64,000 nucleotides of DNA from Zonotrichia leucophrys gambelii (lineage: Eukaryota > Chordata > Aves > Passeriformes > Passerellidae), in the NCBI RefSeq assembly GCF_028769735.1, contig NC_088171.1:75719216-75783215 (forward strand), in the 5' to 3' direction. The position numbers and the translations under genes were made by a program. A model generated the notes under the pieces. It searched no databases. It saw nothing but the letters and a program-made list of their open reading frames with translations, and was not told the origin of the DNA. Below, in pieces: positions 12,636 through 25,840 of the stretch; the stretch's first letter is position 1; each line of letters begins with the position of its first letter.

Positions 12636-13122
12636 GGCCCCTCACTTTAGGAGGGACGTTGAGATGCTTGAGCGTGTCCAAAGGAGAGCAATGAGGCTGG
12701 TGAGGGGCTTGGAGCACAAGCCATATGAAGAACGACTGAGGGAGCTGGGGGTGTTCAGCCTGGAGAAAAGGAGACTCAGGGGTGACCTTATCACTCTCTT
12801 CAGCTTCCTGAAGGGTGGCTGTGGTGAGCTGGGGGTCGGTCTCTTTCTCCAGGCAACAACAGACAGAACAAGAGGACACAGTCTCAAGCTGCGCCAAGGG
12901 AGATACAGGCTAGAATTAAGGAGGAAGTATTTTACAGAAAGAGTGGTCAAATACTGGAATCATCTACCCAGGGAGGTGGTGGAGTCACCATCCCTCGAAG
13001 AGTTTAAAAAAAGACTGGATGTGGCACTTGGTGCCATGATCTAGTTGAGGCATTAGAACATGGGTTGGACTCGATGATCTTAAAGGTCTCTTCCAACCTA
13101 GAATTTCTGTGATTCTGTGATC
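12636..13122 (+). mobile_element. CR1 LINE fragment nested in the ERVL LTR, with open ORF2 C-terminus
   Basis: This 487-bp 5'-truncated CR1 starts within the pol-like ORF2 ('cccctcactttaggagggac') and ends in the CR1 tail 'cttccaaccta...ttctgtgattctgtgat'. The frame from 12637 to 13044 is uninterrupted and encodes the last ~135 residues of the CR1 reverse-transcriptase protein. Recognisable blocks are [73 protein letters not shown] and [16 protein letters not shown], then a stop. The catalytic core and endonuclease are absent, so the fragment is inactive. An intact frame and a clean 3' tail suggest a relatively young CR1 copy. It must be younger than the LTR it splits. Confidence 0.93.
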
Positions 13123-13355
13123 ATAACAGGAGATGGAGCCCTGCTTTCCCAAAGATGGCTGAATACCTGCCTGAATACCACAGGAAGTGATGTTCCTTAT
13201 TTTGCTTTGCTTGTGTGTGAAGGTTTTACCTTGCCTATTAAACTGTCTTTATCTCAGTCCACGAGACTTTTCCTATTTCCTCCCCCATTCCACAGAGGGA
13301 GAATGAGTGAGAGGCTGTGTGGGGCTTAGCTGCTTGCTGGGGTTAACCTATGACA
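13123..13355 (+). mobile_element. ERVL-type solo LTR, 3' part (R/U5 side)
   Basis: After the CR1 tail the LTR continues: 'taacaggagatggagccctgctttccc', 'gatggctgaatacctgcctg', 'ttattttgctttgcttgtgtg', 'cctattaaactgtctttatctcagtccacgag', 'gagtgagaggctgtgtggggcttagctgc' and the terminus 'ctggggttaacctatgaca'. ATTAAA at 13237-13242 is the expected polyadenylation signal. The element ends in CA at 13355. The expected 5-bp target duplication is not clear (ATAGG before 12301, ATGGC after 13355), so it has decayed or the ends are off by a base. No internal retroviral sequence is present. Confidence 0.88.
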
Positions 13356-16300
13356 ATGGCTTATGAGATTCAGATTTTTCTAGATGGGTTACAAAGGAGG
13401 CTGGGACACAAAGATTTGTTCTGAAACACATGCACTATTCAAGTTTTTTTAGTCTGTGTCTGTATTTTCTAAATCAGAGTGAGAACACTTTAACTGTAAA
13501 AGGGAGAAATCAAATCTGATTTGAATCACCTCTCTTTCTGCACAAGACTATATATCCTAAGGGGTGATTCACCCTTTTTTTTTTTTTTGTATCAACCAGA
13601 CCAATTTTTCTGAGGAAGGAAGCTGCTATTGTCCTTTTCTCTTCTCACTTTGCCTGGGATGTTCTCTATCTCACTGGTATTTAATGAATCCCAAAGCATC
13701 CTCCCCAAAAGAGAAAATATTGGGAATTTTCAATCTTCTTTTGGGAAAGAAGGTTCCTTGTTGAAACAGAAAGTGAACTTAGAGGCAGCAGTATTTTTCT
13801 CCTAACAACACTTACTTTTCTCAAGGGAAATGATTTCCAGCTCAGAAGGTAAATACTGTAGGTAAGCAATGAAAACATTAGGAAATTAATTATTATCATC
13901 TTAGATTCTTATTTCTAAACAGCCACGTGTTTCATCATTAAACCTTTGTAATGATTTAGCTACTGTGTATGAGGAAGTGGTAAAAAAACAATAGATGTTG
14001 GCTGTCAGTGAGATGTAAGAAAAAATATAGTAGCATAGAAAAAAACCCTTCTTTAGTGATCAAGTGATTCAGTCCTCTGAAATATTAATCTAAGTATAAT
14101 GGTGACCTTTAAAATAGGTTTTTTTAATTCTAATTTATTTTCTAAGACCATAATTTTGAGTTTAGTGATGTATTTGTTGTTTCTAATTTTCATAAAATGT
14201 AAAAATGGACACATAAACCACTTCTTTGTTGATTTACTACACAGGCCACTAACTCAAATAACCAAGGTAGTTGAACCAAAGTATTTTTAAAGCCATTTCA
14301 CTCTGTTTAGGCTAACATCTACCTTCTTAAAGGATTCTACTTCAAATAAAATCCCAAGTATGTGACTTTTGTTGCAGATGGTAACCACAGGTGATTTCCC
14401 CTACATTGATTTTGAGGAATAATTCTTCTCCTATCTATTCCTGCTTAATAACTGCTTGCAAACTCTTCTCAAAAACAACCTCTGAAAATGAAAAAAATTC
14501 CGTTCCAAAGCTTCACTGCCAAAAATGTGACATGTAAAATTTCCAGTATGTGTAAGAGTAGATCACTTTTATGTCAAACTAAGGTAGATGAGAAATACTT
14601 AGTAGTTAAAAGTTCTGTAAGTGAATAAGTTATCAATAAATGTTATTAAATAATTACATTTTGCTAGGAAAATATATCAGCATTTCTAGATACACTTATG
14701 ATACTGTGAAAACTAGGAATACAAAATTACTCCAGTTAACTACTTCATATTCCATTAAAACACATGGAAAAATACTAGTTTGTTCAATTATACTAGTTAT
14801 AGGTTTTCACAAATTGCAACATTCAATGACAGAAATCAATAAATAATGAGAAGGTATAGAAAAGTGTAAATATTAAATTAATTTTGTACTGCCAGAAATA
14901 AATGAGGACTGAAATATGATAAATTCTTATAGTTATATTTTTGAGGAAAACATGCAGGTGAGTCAGTTGATCTGGTGATAGCAATGTGGATGAGAATTTT
15001 TAAACTATATGATCTCAGTATTTTTTACCCAATCCTGTCATTTCTTTATAGCCAGGAGACCTCACAGTATTTTACCAAGAGGTCAGTATAAGTTTTTGTT
15101 TTGTGTGTTGGGAAAACTAAAGCACAAAGAATAATAATTGGATGTTCTGGGTACTCACCATGCCACAGTGCAGTGTCTACCATAGTAGAGTGGAAATACA
15201 GCCTGCATCTCGTGAATCCTCTCTCTTGATTGAATGGAAGGAAATAGTTGCTATGCTGCAATTTAAGAGCTCAGTTCATGCTGTTGAGTAAACTTACTGA
15301 TTCTACCAAAATTCAGAAATACTTAACATTATTTGAGGTTGAGTTTCATGCAGCCGAACTACATGCCAGTAATTATGGGATCTGCATTAATTTATCTCCA
15401 ATTATCCTTGATATTCATTGATCTATTTATACACATGTAAAAACTATTATGAGAAGTTACTATTAGGTCATTAAGGCAAAAACTTTACATCTCCACCTTG
15501 ACATTTAAAAGCCAGAGTTAGAAATTCAATGGCTCAGTATGATAGATTTGTATCCCAAGAAAAGCTCTGGTATCTGGGATGAGAAACCATTCTGGACCTT
15601 AATAGTGTTTTTTGGGGTTTTTTTTTAACACTCTCCTGAACCTAGATGTCTCATAATAATTAGGGAGCAGGTGTAAAGCCAATTTTCACTCCATGTGCTT
15701 TTGGACCAGGTAGAAAACCAATTAATTTGATTCTAATAGACTGTAATGGGGAAAGTAAAATTCTAAGTGGAGGGGCTGGTCCAGACTTTCTGCAGAACTC
15801 AAAAATCATGGGAAATGTCTTGCAATTTTTTTATGCTTCTGTCTCTAGTTGAACATAAGAAAAAATTGTCTTGAAACAAAGTAAAAAGAGTGGAGGACTA
15901 AGCACCCATCCAATTTCCAGTGTTCAGTCCTAAATTATACTAAGAATCTGTGAAGGAGAATGAAAAATATCGTGTGTCCAAACTACCATCTCCAAGAAGC
16001 TGTGTGATGAAATCCAGATACAGGAAGTGGACAGCATCTTGCTGCAGTGAATTGAGAGCCACAGAAAGGAATTGTAGAGATGAGAAAGGAAGGAAAGGGT
16101 GAATCACTCCTAATTACTGAGATATCTTCCAGATGTCACCTCTCATAGGCACTTCCATTGGAGTAGTAGGGGGAGAAATGCAGCAGCTGAGGTGCTATGA
16201 AACTGATGGAGCAACCACCATTAGCCATGGCAATTAAACTGTGGGAATGACATATTCCATCAAAAATTATAGGCAGCTGGGATGGTACATTAACACAATT

Positions 16301-18110
16301 AAGTTTTTCATAAAACAAGATCAAGAATGTCTCACAGACCATTTTTCCTACATGAGTAAACCAACATGATATTTTTAAAGTATTGTATGCCCTCTTTCCC
16401 CATCCCCCAGAAAGTAAATTTGCATTTTCACACAATCAGAGTAGAAAAATACAAGTATCTTATTCTAAACAGACAAGTAATGTGCAATAATCATGCAAAG
16501 GAGAGCTTTTCATCCAGAGAATGAAATTCTTAGTAGCAGAGGTGATCAGAAAATCCCATGTTTATGAATCTTTAAGCAGCTGAAACCGATGGGATTAACA
16601 CAGTGGTTTAATAGAGGATGAGAAGAGAGAACATAGGCAAAGAACATTTCAAATCCTGGCAAAAAGAATAATAAACAGGCAGAAATTCATAGGTTGAGGA
16701 AATTGTACTGTGAAGAAATGATTTCCAAAGCTATCTGAATGGAAAACTTGTCCAACAAAATATCATTTCTCTAGTGCCCGTCTTAAGAGTGCTTAAATGG
16801 ACTATTTTCCATTAACAGAGCTTATAGTTATTGTAGCAGTAAAATAAACTGTAATTGTTGGCAGACATAGGAATTTTAGAGATCTCTTGTGTAGCCCTGC
16901 ATTTCCCAATAATGCACTGTTTTTCTTGGTAGTTGCACCAGTTTCTGTAGGAATTAATAAGTCCCTCCATGGATGTTGAATGTTTTTAGCCTTTCTCTAC
17001 ATAATTTTGTGACCAAACCTGCCACACAACCAGCAGATCTTGTCACTACCAAAGGAAAAGAGCAAGTGAAGTCCATATATCAGCAGGCATTTTGGGTTGC
17101 ATCTGTGTGTAACATTTGAAGTTTCAATCTTCCATTGATTTTTCTTTCATCAGTAAATGAAAATTTTGTTGGTTTTATGTCACTGAGGAAAATTTTAGTT
17201 ACTTTTCATGTCATTTTTTGCTTTATTGTAGCATTTTAATTTACATATAAAGGCCATACATTAATTCTCTAGACAAGTCCTGTATGAAGCAATCATAAAC
17301 ACCATTAGGTATGACAGGAATGCCACCCCCGCCACAAAGAAATTAATTCAAGCCTTCTGAAAGATATTACTATTAAAGCAAAACCCCTTTGCCACAGCAG
17401 TTGCCAAAATGTCTGACATGCCCATTGTCAGTATCAACTTTTTGAATTAAATCAAACAACAAAGCATTTAAAACTCTGTAAAAGTTTTTTGACAAATCTT
17501 CTTCCCAATAAAAGGAAAAGCGTGACTGAATTAAGTAGATATTCCTCTTAACATATGCAAACACAAATGAGCAGCATTAGTGGTGTTTGTGTTCTTAAGA
17601 AAAAGATAACTGAACATTTACTGGCTGTGGAAGTGAGCATGTGACAAAGCAAACAATCACAGAGTTACTGAAAGAGGAGTTACTGTAGGGTCTCTGTCAC
17701 TGAGAAAAAAAAAACTACCTGCAAGAAATGTATTTTTTTTCTTCTAAGACCTTTCTGTAGAAAAGGACCACATATCTATGCAGATATATATACGGATAAA
17801 TATATCTCATTTTCTGTGACTAGAAATATGTATGAAAATTACTGAAAATACAGTTTTTTAAATAATTTCATAGCTATTCTTAATTAAAACAGCTGTTCTG
17901 ATTCCAAGAACATCTTCAAATAAACAATTGGAAATATAATATTTGTTTATCTTTATTTTCTTCCAATGTTGTGCATTTCATATCATTATATTTACTAGTG
18001 TTAAAATTGATGAAAGCTGTTCATTGTGGAAGTAGGCTGTTAAAGGATATAAAGGATATAAATATAAAGTATTTAAAATTTGAAAAATTATTTATTTATT
18101 TTATTTATGT

Positions 18111-18150
18111 ACTAATTTCTTTGGTCAGGTGCTAATTTCTTTGGTTTTAA
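18111..18150. repeat. Two-copy 20-bp tandem repeat
   Basis: The 14-mer CTAATTTCTTTGGT occurs at 18112-18125 and exactly again at 18132-18145, giving a period of 20. It looks like a local slippage duplication. Confidence 0.8.
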
Positions 18151-21100
18151 AGGGGAGCAATCTTTGGTTTTGGGTAATGACATACACTGGGAATTAGATA
18201 TTGATCTCTGCTCCACACCTTTGTTCCCTAATGTCACAAACTATTGTGTAATCTAGGTAAAATTTGCTTTGAAGAATGGGTTGATCATCTTACTTCAGTT
18301 TGTCTTGTTTGTTTAAATTTTAGAAAAATATATTCTACTGGTTGCCTTTTGTTTTACCGTGGCACAATTCTTACACTAATACTCTAGTCCTGATAGGGGC
18401 TTTTAGATGCTATTGGAATACAGATTTTTTTTTTCTTGAAATTTATAGCATCACTCTTGAGAAAGAGCATTCTGAGATAAATTTAGGTTTCTTCCTAGAA
18501 GAGTAACTATGGAGTGCCTGTAAAATTAAAGAGAGTATATCATGGACTTTACTTGCTAATACAAATACCTGACTTTAATGGGTGCTTGAGTATTCATCAG
18601 TTCTTGGTGTTCTATCCTCAAACCACAAGACTTAGTGGGGTCACACTGCAGCTTATTTGACAGCAGCAGACATCTAATTTACTGAAGTCTAATTCTAAAT
18701 TATTAACTAGTTTGTCAACCTTATGGCAGATCTAACATCAACAGTGTTCTCTTTTATAACAGCAAGTGATGCACGTTGAGTAGATTATAGTTATCAGCTA
18801 AACTGCATCCACAGCTATTCTGTTTTACCAAAACAGCATTAAAGTAGCTGAAGTGTATTCTCAAATATCTCTCTACCTCTTTAGTGTCAGTCCCTCATTT
18901 TTCTTCCACAGCCACAATTTCCCTCATGAACACACTGTGTGTTCCTTTTCAATGCTGTTAACATACACATCGCTATATCTATCCTTTTCCTCTAGCTCAT
19001 CTGTTCTTATTTGACACACTGACAGCAGTCTTGGGAAAGAAAGGAGAAAACACATTTCCTAAGGACTGGGAAGAGCTAAAGGTCTTTAATGGCTGTAGAT
19101 ATGAGCTGGTGTGCTGGGAGGTGCTCAGTGCTGGCCTGGATATGTTTGGGAGGTGGGCAAATGAAATTATTGTTCTGGAACTTGAACGCATTCAAGGCAC
19201 TGCATGAGCCAGGTGACAATATGATATAATGTGGGAGTGAAGCAGCCAAACCTTATTTCTTTCTATATATACATTGTCACACACAAAGGTTACATGTAAG
19301 CGTACTTGGTAGTATTTCTAAGTCTTAGACTACTTGGGAGGAAAAAACAAAGCGCTTAGTCAAGTTGAATGCAATGGAGAATTATTGAAAATAGTTTTCC
19401 TTATATAGTCATACTGGGCTGCTAGATATGTGTAACTTAATTTATCTGTCTTTAGAGGGATTACATGAAATTTCTGTTCCAAGAAATGTCCAAGTTTCCT
19501 TCTAAAGTGACTGCTGCATCTCATTGTCCTTAACAGCACTGAAACAAACTGTCACTTTCCAAAAAATCCTGTTTTTTGCTTTTTCCCTGAGAAATAAAAG
19601 CTAGGAGATGTTTGAGAATCTTATGCTGCTAGAAGTCACAGTCACATTGATAAAAGTGTGAGGTAGAAGCCATTTTGCAGCTGGATAGTCTGTTATAAAA
19701 TTTTCATTTTGGAAAACACTCACAAGTCTCTAGTGTTGAACCTTCAAAACACAAGAGAAAAGAAGCTATTAATTTAAAAAATAATTTTTAAAAAGTTAAT
19801 TAAAATTTTAAAGAAATGTTCTGAAAGTCTTGAAATTTTCAGTGTACAGTTTTTAAGAGTTTATGTACTTTATTCTTTAGAGGGAAGAGTCAAGGGAATT
19901 GCACAAAGCACTGCTTTTTCTATAGACTCTGCATCATATTTAAAGGATTTATCTGTAAATGGATACACTTTTCAGTGAAAATAGGTGTAAGATGAAATCT
20001 CCCTAGACCTCAAAAGAGGGACTGAGTCAGCATTGCTTTTTCTTATTACCTGAACAATACATCTATATATTTACTATATGGCATGTATTCATTGGTGCTC
20101 ACTGTAGCACCACCACTGTTTCACTTGTGGCTTTGGTTTTCCTCAGCACCTACTTTGGTATGAAACTGGATTCTCAGGCATTGGATTTCTACAGGTGCAC
20201 GTGTGTGTGCATGTGTAGTGTTTGTTCAAGAGAGGCTTTGTGGCCAGGGTGACCAAGGTGTGGTATTATTCTCACATGAATATTCCCAAGAAGCAATTTG
20301 TGATTGGTTTTGTGTTCTTCATGGAAGATTGTTCTCAGAGGTTTTCCTTTTTGCTATTCAGTACTGAAAAACTATGAAGACTCTTTTTTAAGACTAAACA
20401 AGCTTCTATCTCCAGAATGGATTTTTTTTTTTAATTCATCTGAGTATTTTAATTTCACTTTTTTTTTGCCCCATGGAGTGACAAGTGACTTGTCATAACT
20501 CAGGAAACTGTAGTGTACTGGCACATGGCTGCAAGGATAAAAAAAGTATATAATATCCTTTTGACAGAAAATATTGAAAGCTCTCATTAAAGATATAGTT
20601 AGTGATATTTGTTGATACATCAATCATGACATGTTGGTTTATGTAATTTGGCATTATATAGCCACTTCTGTATAGTTTCCTATTTAATAATCAGGAAAGG
20701 ATATTTTCCTGTATATGCATTCTATTGTATTGTGACTGAATATTTCCTGCCTTTTTTTTTACCTGAAGCTCCTTACATTTCTTGTTTCTAATTAGGAAAA
20801 AAAGAGTCTTTTGCATATAGAAGTGAAAAATTTCGTGATCTGTAATGTGTAAGGTTATTGACTTGATGCACATTTTGTCCTTAGTATTCTTGGGACAGGT
20901 ATCTTTAACTTGACTATGTTCAGGGGAAAGGAAGCATGGTTCTTGTGCCAGTAGATCCATGATGATCAATACTAATCTGCTGTTTGTCTACTTCTGCCCA
21001 GAGTGAGTTCTGTACCAAATAAAAACAGACTTGGTGAGGTAGAGGCCAGCTCCCAGGGCAGCTCTATCAAAGCTGCTTACATGATAAGCATGATATTTCC

Positions 21101-24100
21101 ATTCTTTAACAAAGGGTACAACACAGTAGTGTAGCATTGCTGGTAGTAGGATACGGCAGGTAAAGCTTCCCATAGGTGCCCAAAACATGTAAAAGGAATT
21201 AAAAATTAAAATAGCCTTAAAATGTGAGAGGATTCTTGTGTAATTGATCCTCATTTTGGACATAGGACTTAAAGTACTAAATTAGTTCTATGGGCCAAAG
21301 GGAAGGCGTTTCTAGTTTGCTAGCTCTAACAGTCAAATGACAGTTTCCTTCCCAGAACTCTCTTTGGAAGGAATTTTTCAAATTTCATAAAAGACAATGA
21401 GACTATGTCATTGCTGTGGTGATCCTGTCTAATGAATGCTTTATGTCTCCCTGCCCAACTGGCCCTGCACAGCTGACATCAGGAGCTGGCTGTTTCTAAA
21501 GCAAAAATGCTGAATGCACACTGAATATCACAAGTGGGACAACTGTGAATGATAAATATGTTTCAGACACCTTTGTGTGTTTTCTTTTTGGCATGTGTAA
21601 CATACACACTTCTCTAGTTTGTGCTCACATCATGCGTTAAAAGTGAGCTGAGCCCTGAGTACCACCAGTAATTTGTTACCATTTATGATGGTTGTGACAA
21701 CAGAGCAGTTCTCTGTTCCTTCTGCTGAGACCTCTGCCGTAGCTGCTTTCATTAATCATATTCCTGATGTCAGAAGCATCCCCACCGTTTCAACATGAGA
21801 AACCTAACTTTTCAGGAGGATGTCAGGTAGACAAGCTGCTGCAGAGTGGGTATAACCTGCAGGAAGTGGTGCCCCTAGGCATACCACAGGAGAAGAAACA
21901 AATTATAAATATGTGATGACCCATCAGTCGCTGTATGTTAGTAGTGAAACCATCTGGGTCATCTCCTACAGGCATATTTCTGTTGTTTAGAAGCTGTGAT
22001 CAGGGAGACAACACCCACTGGTGGGATGGGGCAGAAGTCTGCACCTGACATGACAGTTATCATTTAGGAAATATAAAGCTCACATGTGTGGATGGCTCCC
22101 TAAAGGTGCCTTGTTCTTGTTACAGAGCACAAGCTCACTTTCTTAGAGTTAATGAATTAATAAAGAGGCTGCCATCAGCAGCCTTTTAATATTTGTGCTC
22201 TTTCTAAAATAACAAAATAGAAAATAGAAGTGTCTGAATCCCACCTTTCATCTCACAGATGGGATCCACTTCCAGCTCCCACACTAGCTGTAGCACAAAC
22301 TAGGAGACTGACAAAGCAATCTCTGTTCCTGGTGATCTGCCCTGAAATGACAGAATATATTTGAAAACGTTAATAGAAAAAAACAAAAGTGCATTTTTCT
22401 CATAACATTTCTCATAATCTTGATTATAAAGTGATGAGTGTAGTGGTTTGTATTCTTGTAAGGAGATGTGCTGCTGCACCAGGATGAGTATTCATCTACA
22501 GGTCATGGAATGCTGGTGTAATTGCAGCATACCAGAGGAGCACAGCCTTGTAATCCTCAGCACCTGATAGAGCCGCTGCATTTGGTTAGGCTCAGAAACT
22601 CACAAAAACTCATTGAGGTGTGAGTCAACACATGGGTTGAAGATACATGAAAAAAGAAAAGTTTAAATAAATAAAAGGTAGACAGCAAATATTCACAAGA
22701 CATAATTATCAGAGGCTGTCAAAATAGTGCTTAGCCTAACTCTTTAATCCTAGCCTTTTAGGTGAATTAGCTACTAAAATATTGATTTCTACTACTTAGA
22801 TGGTGTTTACTGTTCTTTCAAAATTTAGGACTTTGATCTTCCTCAGAAGAGATGCTTAGTATTTTCAGAAACAGGTGATCAATGTCAGAGATCAAGACTA
22901 AGTTTTTTATCGTCAATAAATTCAGCTAAATTATGGGAAAATAATTTTAAATTTAAATAGATTTGTAGTGATAATTGTTGATTTTATTTATTGTTTCAGA
23001 CAAGAATGTCCTTTCCTCATCCAGCGTCAGTTTCCTCTATGGCTTGAATTTTAGTTTCAAATCTTCAGTAAACTTTATTGACCTCTTAACCCTCCAATTA
23101 ACTTTTTATTTTAAATGTCCTCTTTCCCTTCACATTCCTCAAAATCTGCATCTTAAGTGTTAAAATTTTAGCTGTGGATTTTAAATAAGCAGGTGCACTT
23201 GGTTTAAAGATTGAACAAATCATATTCAGAAAACAGAGAATTTAAAAATTTTTAGATTCATGAAGCTGGAGTCAGTGAGCAGGTCATTCTTATGACATTA
23301 TTCCCTCAAAAGCCACACCCTGTCTTTATTTAAAGTTTGTTTCAATATGCTTTTCAGAAGTGAAAAATTTTCCACAGACTTGTTTTGTTTGTTTTGGTTT
23401 TTTTTTGTTTTCTCAGGGAAGTTTTTACTTTTCTCCTGTTTGGAGCCAAGGGATGCTGACCAGGCAGGATTCTGCTGCCAGCCCTTTGTGACTATGGGAC
23501 AGCAGCGTGTGCCTGTGCTCTGGTGCATGGCCACAGCTCCAAGCTGGCCACCTTGTGCCACAAGGAGAGCTCCTTGGGAAAGCTCATCCAGGCTTTTGCA
23601 GGACAGTGGAAGATATGCAACAGCTGGAAATCACACATGGGAATTAATAATTTCCTAATTAGCCTCTATCTTAGCACAGACTTGCTGTCTTCTTTTGTTC
23701 TGAGGTATTATTTACACTCAAACCAGTCTTAGGTGATGCTGCTCTGATACTGTGAATGTTTTAAGATTTTTAGATGTAATTCCACAAAGAAAGAGATACA
23801 TCAAGTTCTAACTCTACAAATTCAATGTTGTTCTTTCAGTCTGAATTTCTTCTAATGCAGCTGAAGTGAGAGAAAAAATTAGATTGTCATATTTTGCCTT
23901 CACGGGGTCCCTCATTTTCATGGGATTAGCAGGTCAGTCCCTTATGTGGCTTGCTTATTCTGCCACTTCATTAGACAGTTGAATGCTGCAATATTATAGC
24001 AGGAGCAATTTGCACACTACATTTGAATTTTAAAATAAGTAATTTTTGAATATTATCAGTGTTCCAGGAAGGAGGATGTTTAGAATTGTTTCATAGATAA

Positions 24101-25810
24101 GGGAAATGGATGACCTTATTAAAGTATTTGGCTCTAAACTTTAAAATCTTGTTACAGAAATGACCTATACTGTGTTTTACTGCAAAAATGAATATTTGTG
24201 GAAAATAAAAGTAGATCAAAAGAAGGAACTTAAAGATGAAACCCGTTTGAAGGTCTGCTGCATTTGCTGGTAGCATGAACTGCTTTGCTTACACATGCAT
24301 ATTTATCATTTTCCTCTCCAGAAGCCAAACACAAAGCAGAAAATTTCTTTTTATCTGATATCACTGAAAGTGACAACCCTTACTGATATCACTCTGCTTT
24401 CTAAATGCAGTGTTTCTGCCCTATCCTTGTCTGAGATAACTGCCTATAACCAATATAGGAATACAGAGTAACATTGATATTTTTCTTTTCTTTGTAAGCA
24501 TGCTTCCGTGAATATACAAACACATTATAAATATATATAGTCTATGCAAATGCAGAAAATGCAAGGTAAGATCCATTTCTAAGGGTTTTTTTTAACATTT
24601 GCAAATCCTATAGCTATATTACCTAGCCTAATGTTCTCAGCAGATTCTGTGAAGAGATTCACACAATTTATGTAGTGTTTTGCATGCAGGAACTCTATAA
24701 AATTATGTAGGCATCTGTTCCTGCAGATGCTTTTGGAGACATGTTGAGCTCTTAGATTGAATGCAGTTACAGTATGCACACTCTAAAAATTATGAATGTG
24801 TTGAATCTTCTCCAGGTAAGAGCTAAAAATTTGTTTCATTTGTTTCCAAAGTCCCACATATACATATATGTGTGTGTGTGAAGGCACATATGGAACACAG
24901 ATTTAGTGACTTTTCAATGACGTCTGGTTTTGAGACAACAAATTAACATCCTTTTCATTGCTCTCTTAATGAATACTGGGCTGCTGACTTTTCCTTCTTG
25001 CATGAATAAAAATAGAACATAAAAAGAATTAAAATATCTACCCCTTTTTCTAGCTCCAGGTAGATAGGAGCCTATCAAATACCAGGTGTTTTTGAAGCAG
25101 AAAGATACTGAATTTCTGCTGCTTTTTCAGTCCTCACAACAAGGTTTGTGTTCAGGCAGATGGGAAATACACCTTTTTTTTTCAAACTCATTAATACTGT
25201 TGAAAATACTATCAGAATTTTAAACTATTGATAAGCTACTGGGGTTTTGGACCATTTTAGAATGCATAGTTGATAATACATCCCACTTGTAAAATCAAAA
25301 GCCAACACTATTTCAGATTACAAACAAGAAAATAAAGTTAGGAGTTACAAGTATAGGCATTGATTTGAGGTGTAGAAATACTGTGCAACTTGGTAAAAAA
25401 TAATAAATCAAAAAACTGGGAAAAAATACAGGACTGAAAGGCATGAAGTTGAAATTAGATAGTGTGTTGACAGGGGATTTAAATACCACCTTTATCAGGA
25501 AAAGTCAACTATGATTTTTAGCTGCTCTCGCCAATACCATGAATTGGAGAAACAATGAATTTTTCTTAAGCCTCAACTTCTGCTGCAAATGCATTGTTGC
25601 CATATTTTTTTAAAGTATCTCACCAGAATGCTATTCATGAGATTAATGTTCTGAAAAGGGTAATGAAAGTTATTGGTAAGAAGAAAAAAAATATCTGAAA
25701 GGAGAAAAACAAGAAACATGCAACATGGAGAAGTATTTGACTTAATTTTAACAAGCTCATACATATATTAATTACCTGATTAATGATATAAAAATACAAT
25801 TAGCAGATGT

Positions 25811-25840
25811 AAATATTCAGATGTTAAATATTCAGATGTT
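25811..25840. repeat. Perfect 15-bp tandem duplication
   Basis: AAATATTCAGATGTT occurs twice head to tail without a mismatch (25811-25825 and 25826-25840). The perfect identity suggests a recent duplication in otherwise non-repetitive sequence. Confidence 0.88.

Noticed and set aside
12454..12950. Minus-strand open frames of 65-147 codons
   Set aside because: They are antisense to the ERVL LTR and the nested CR1. The CR1 protein similarity is entirely on the plus strand.
24850..24885. CATATATG/TGTGTG run as a possible structured RNA or Z-DNA element
   Set aside because: It is a short, ordinary TA/TG microsatellite with no further structure around it.
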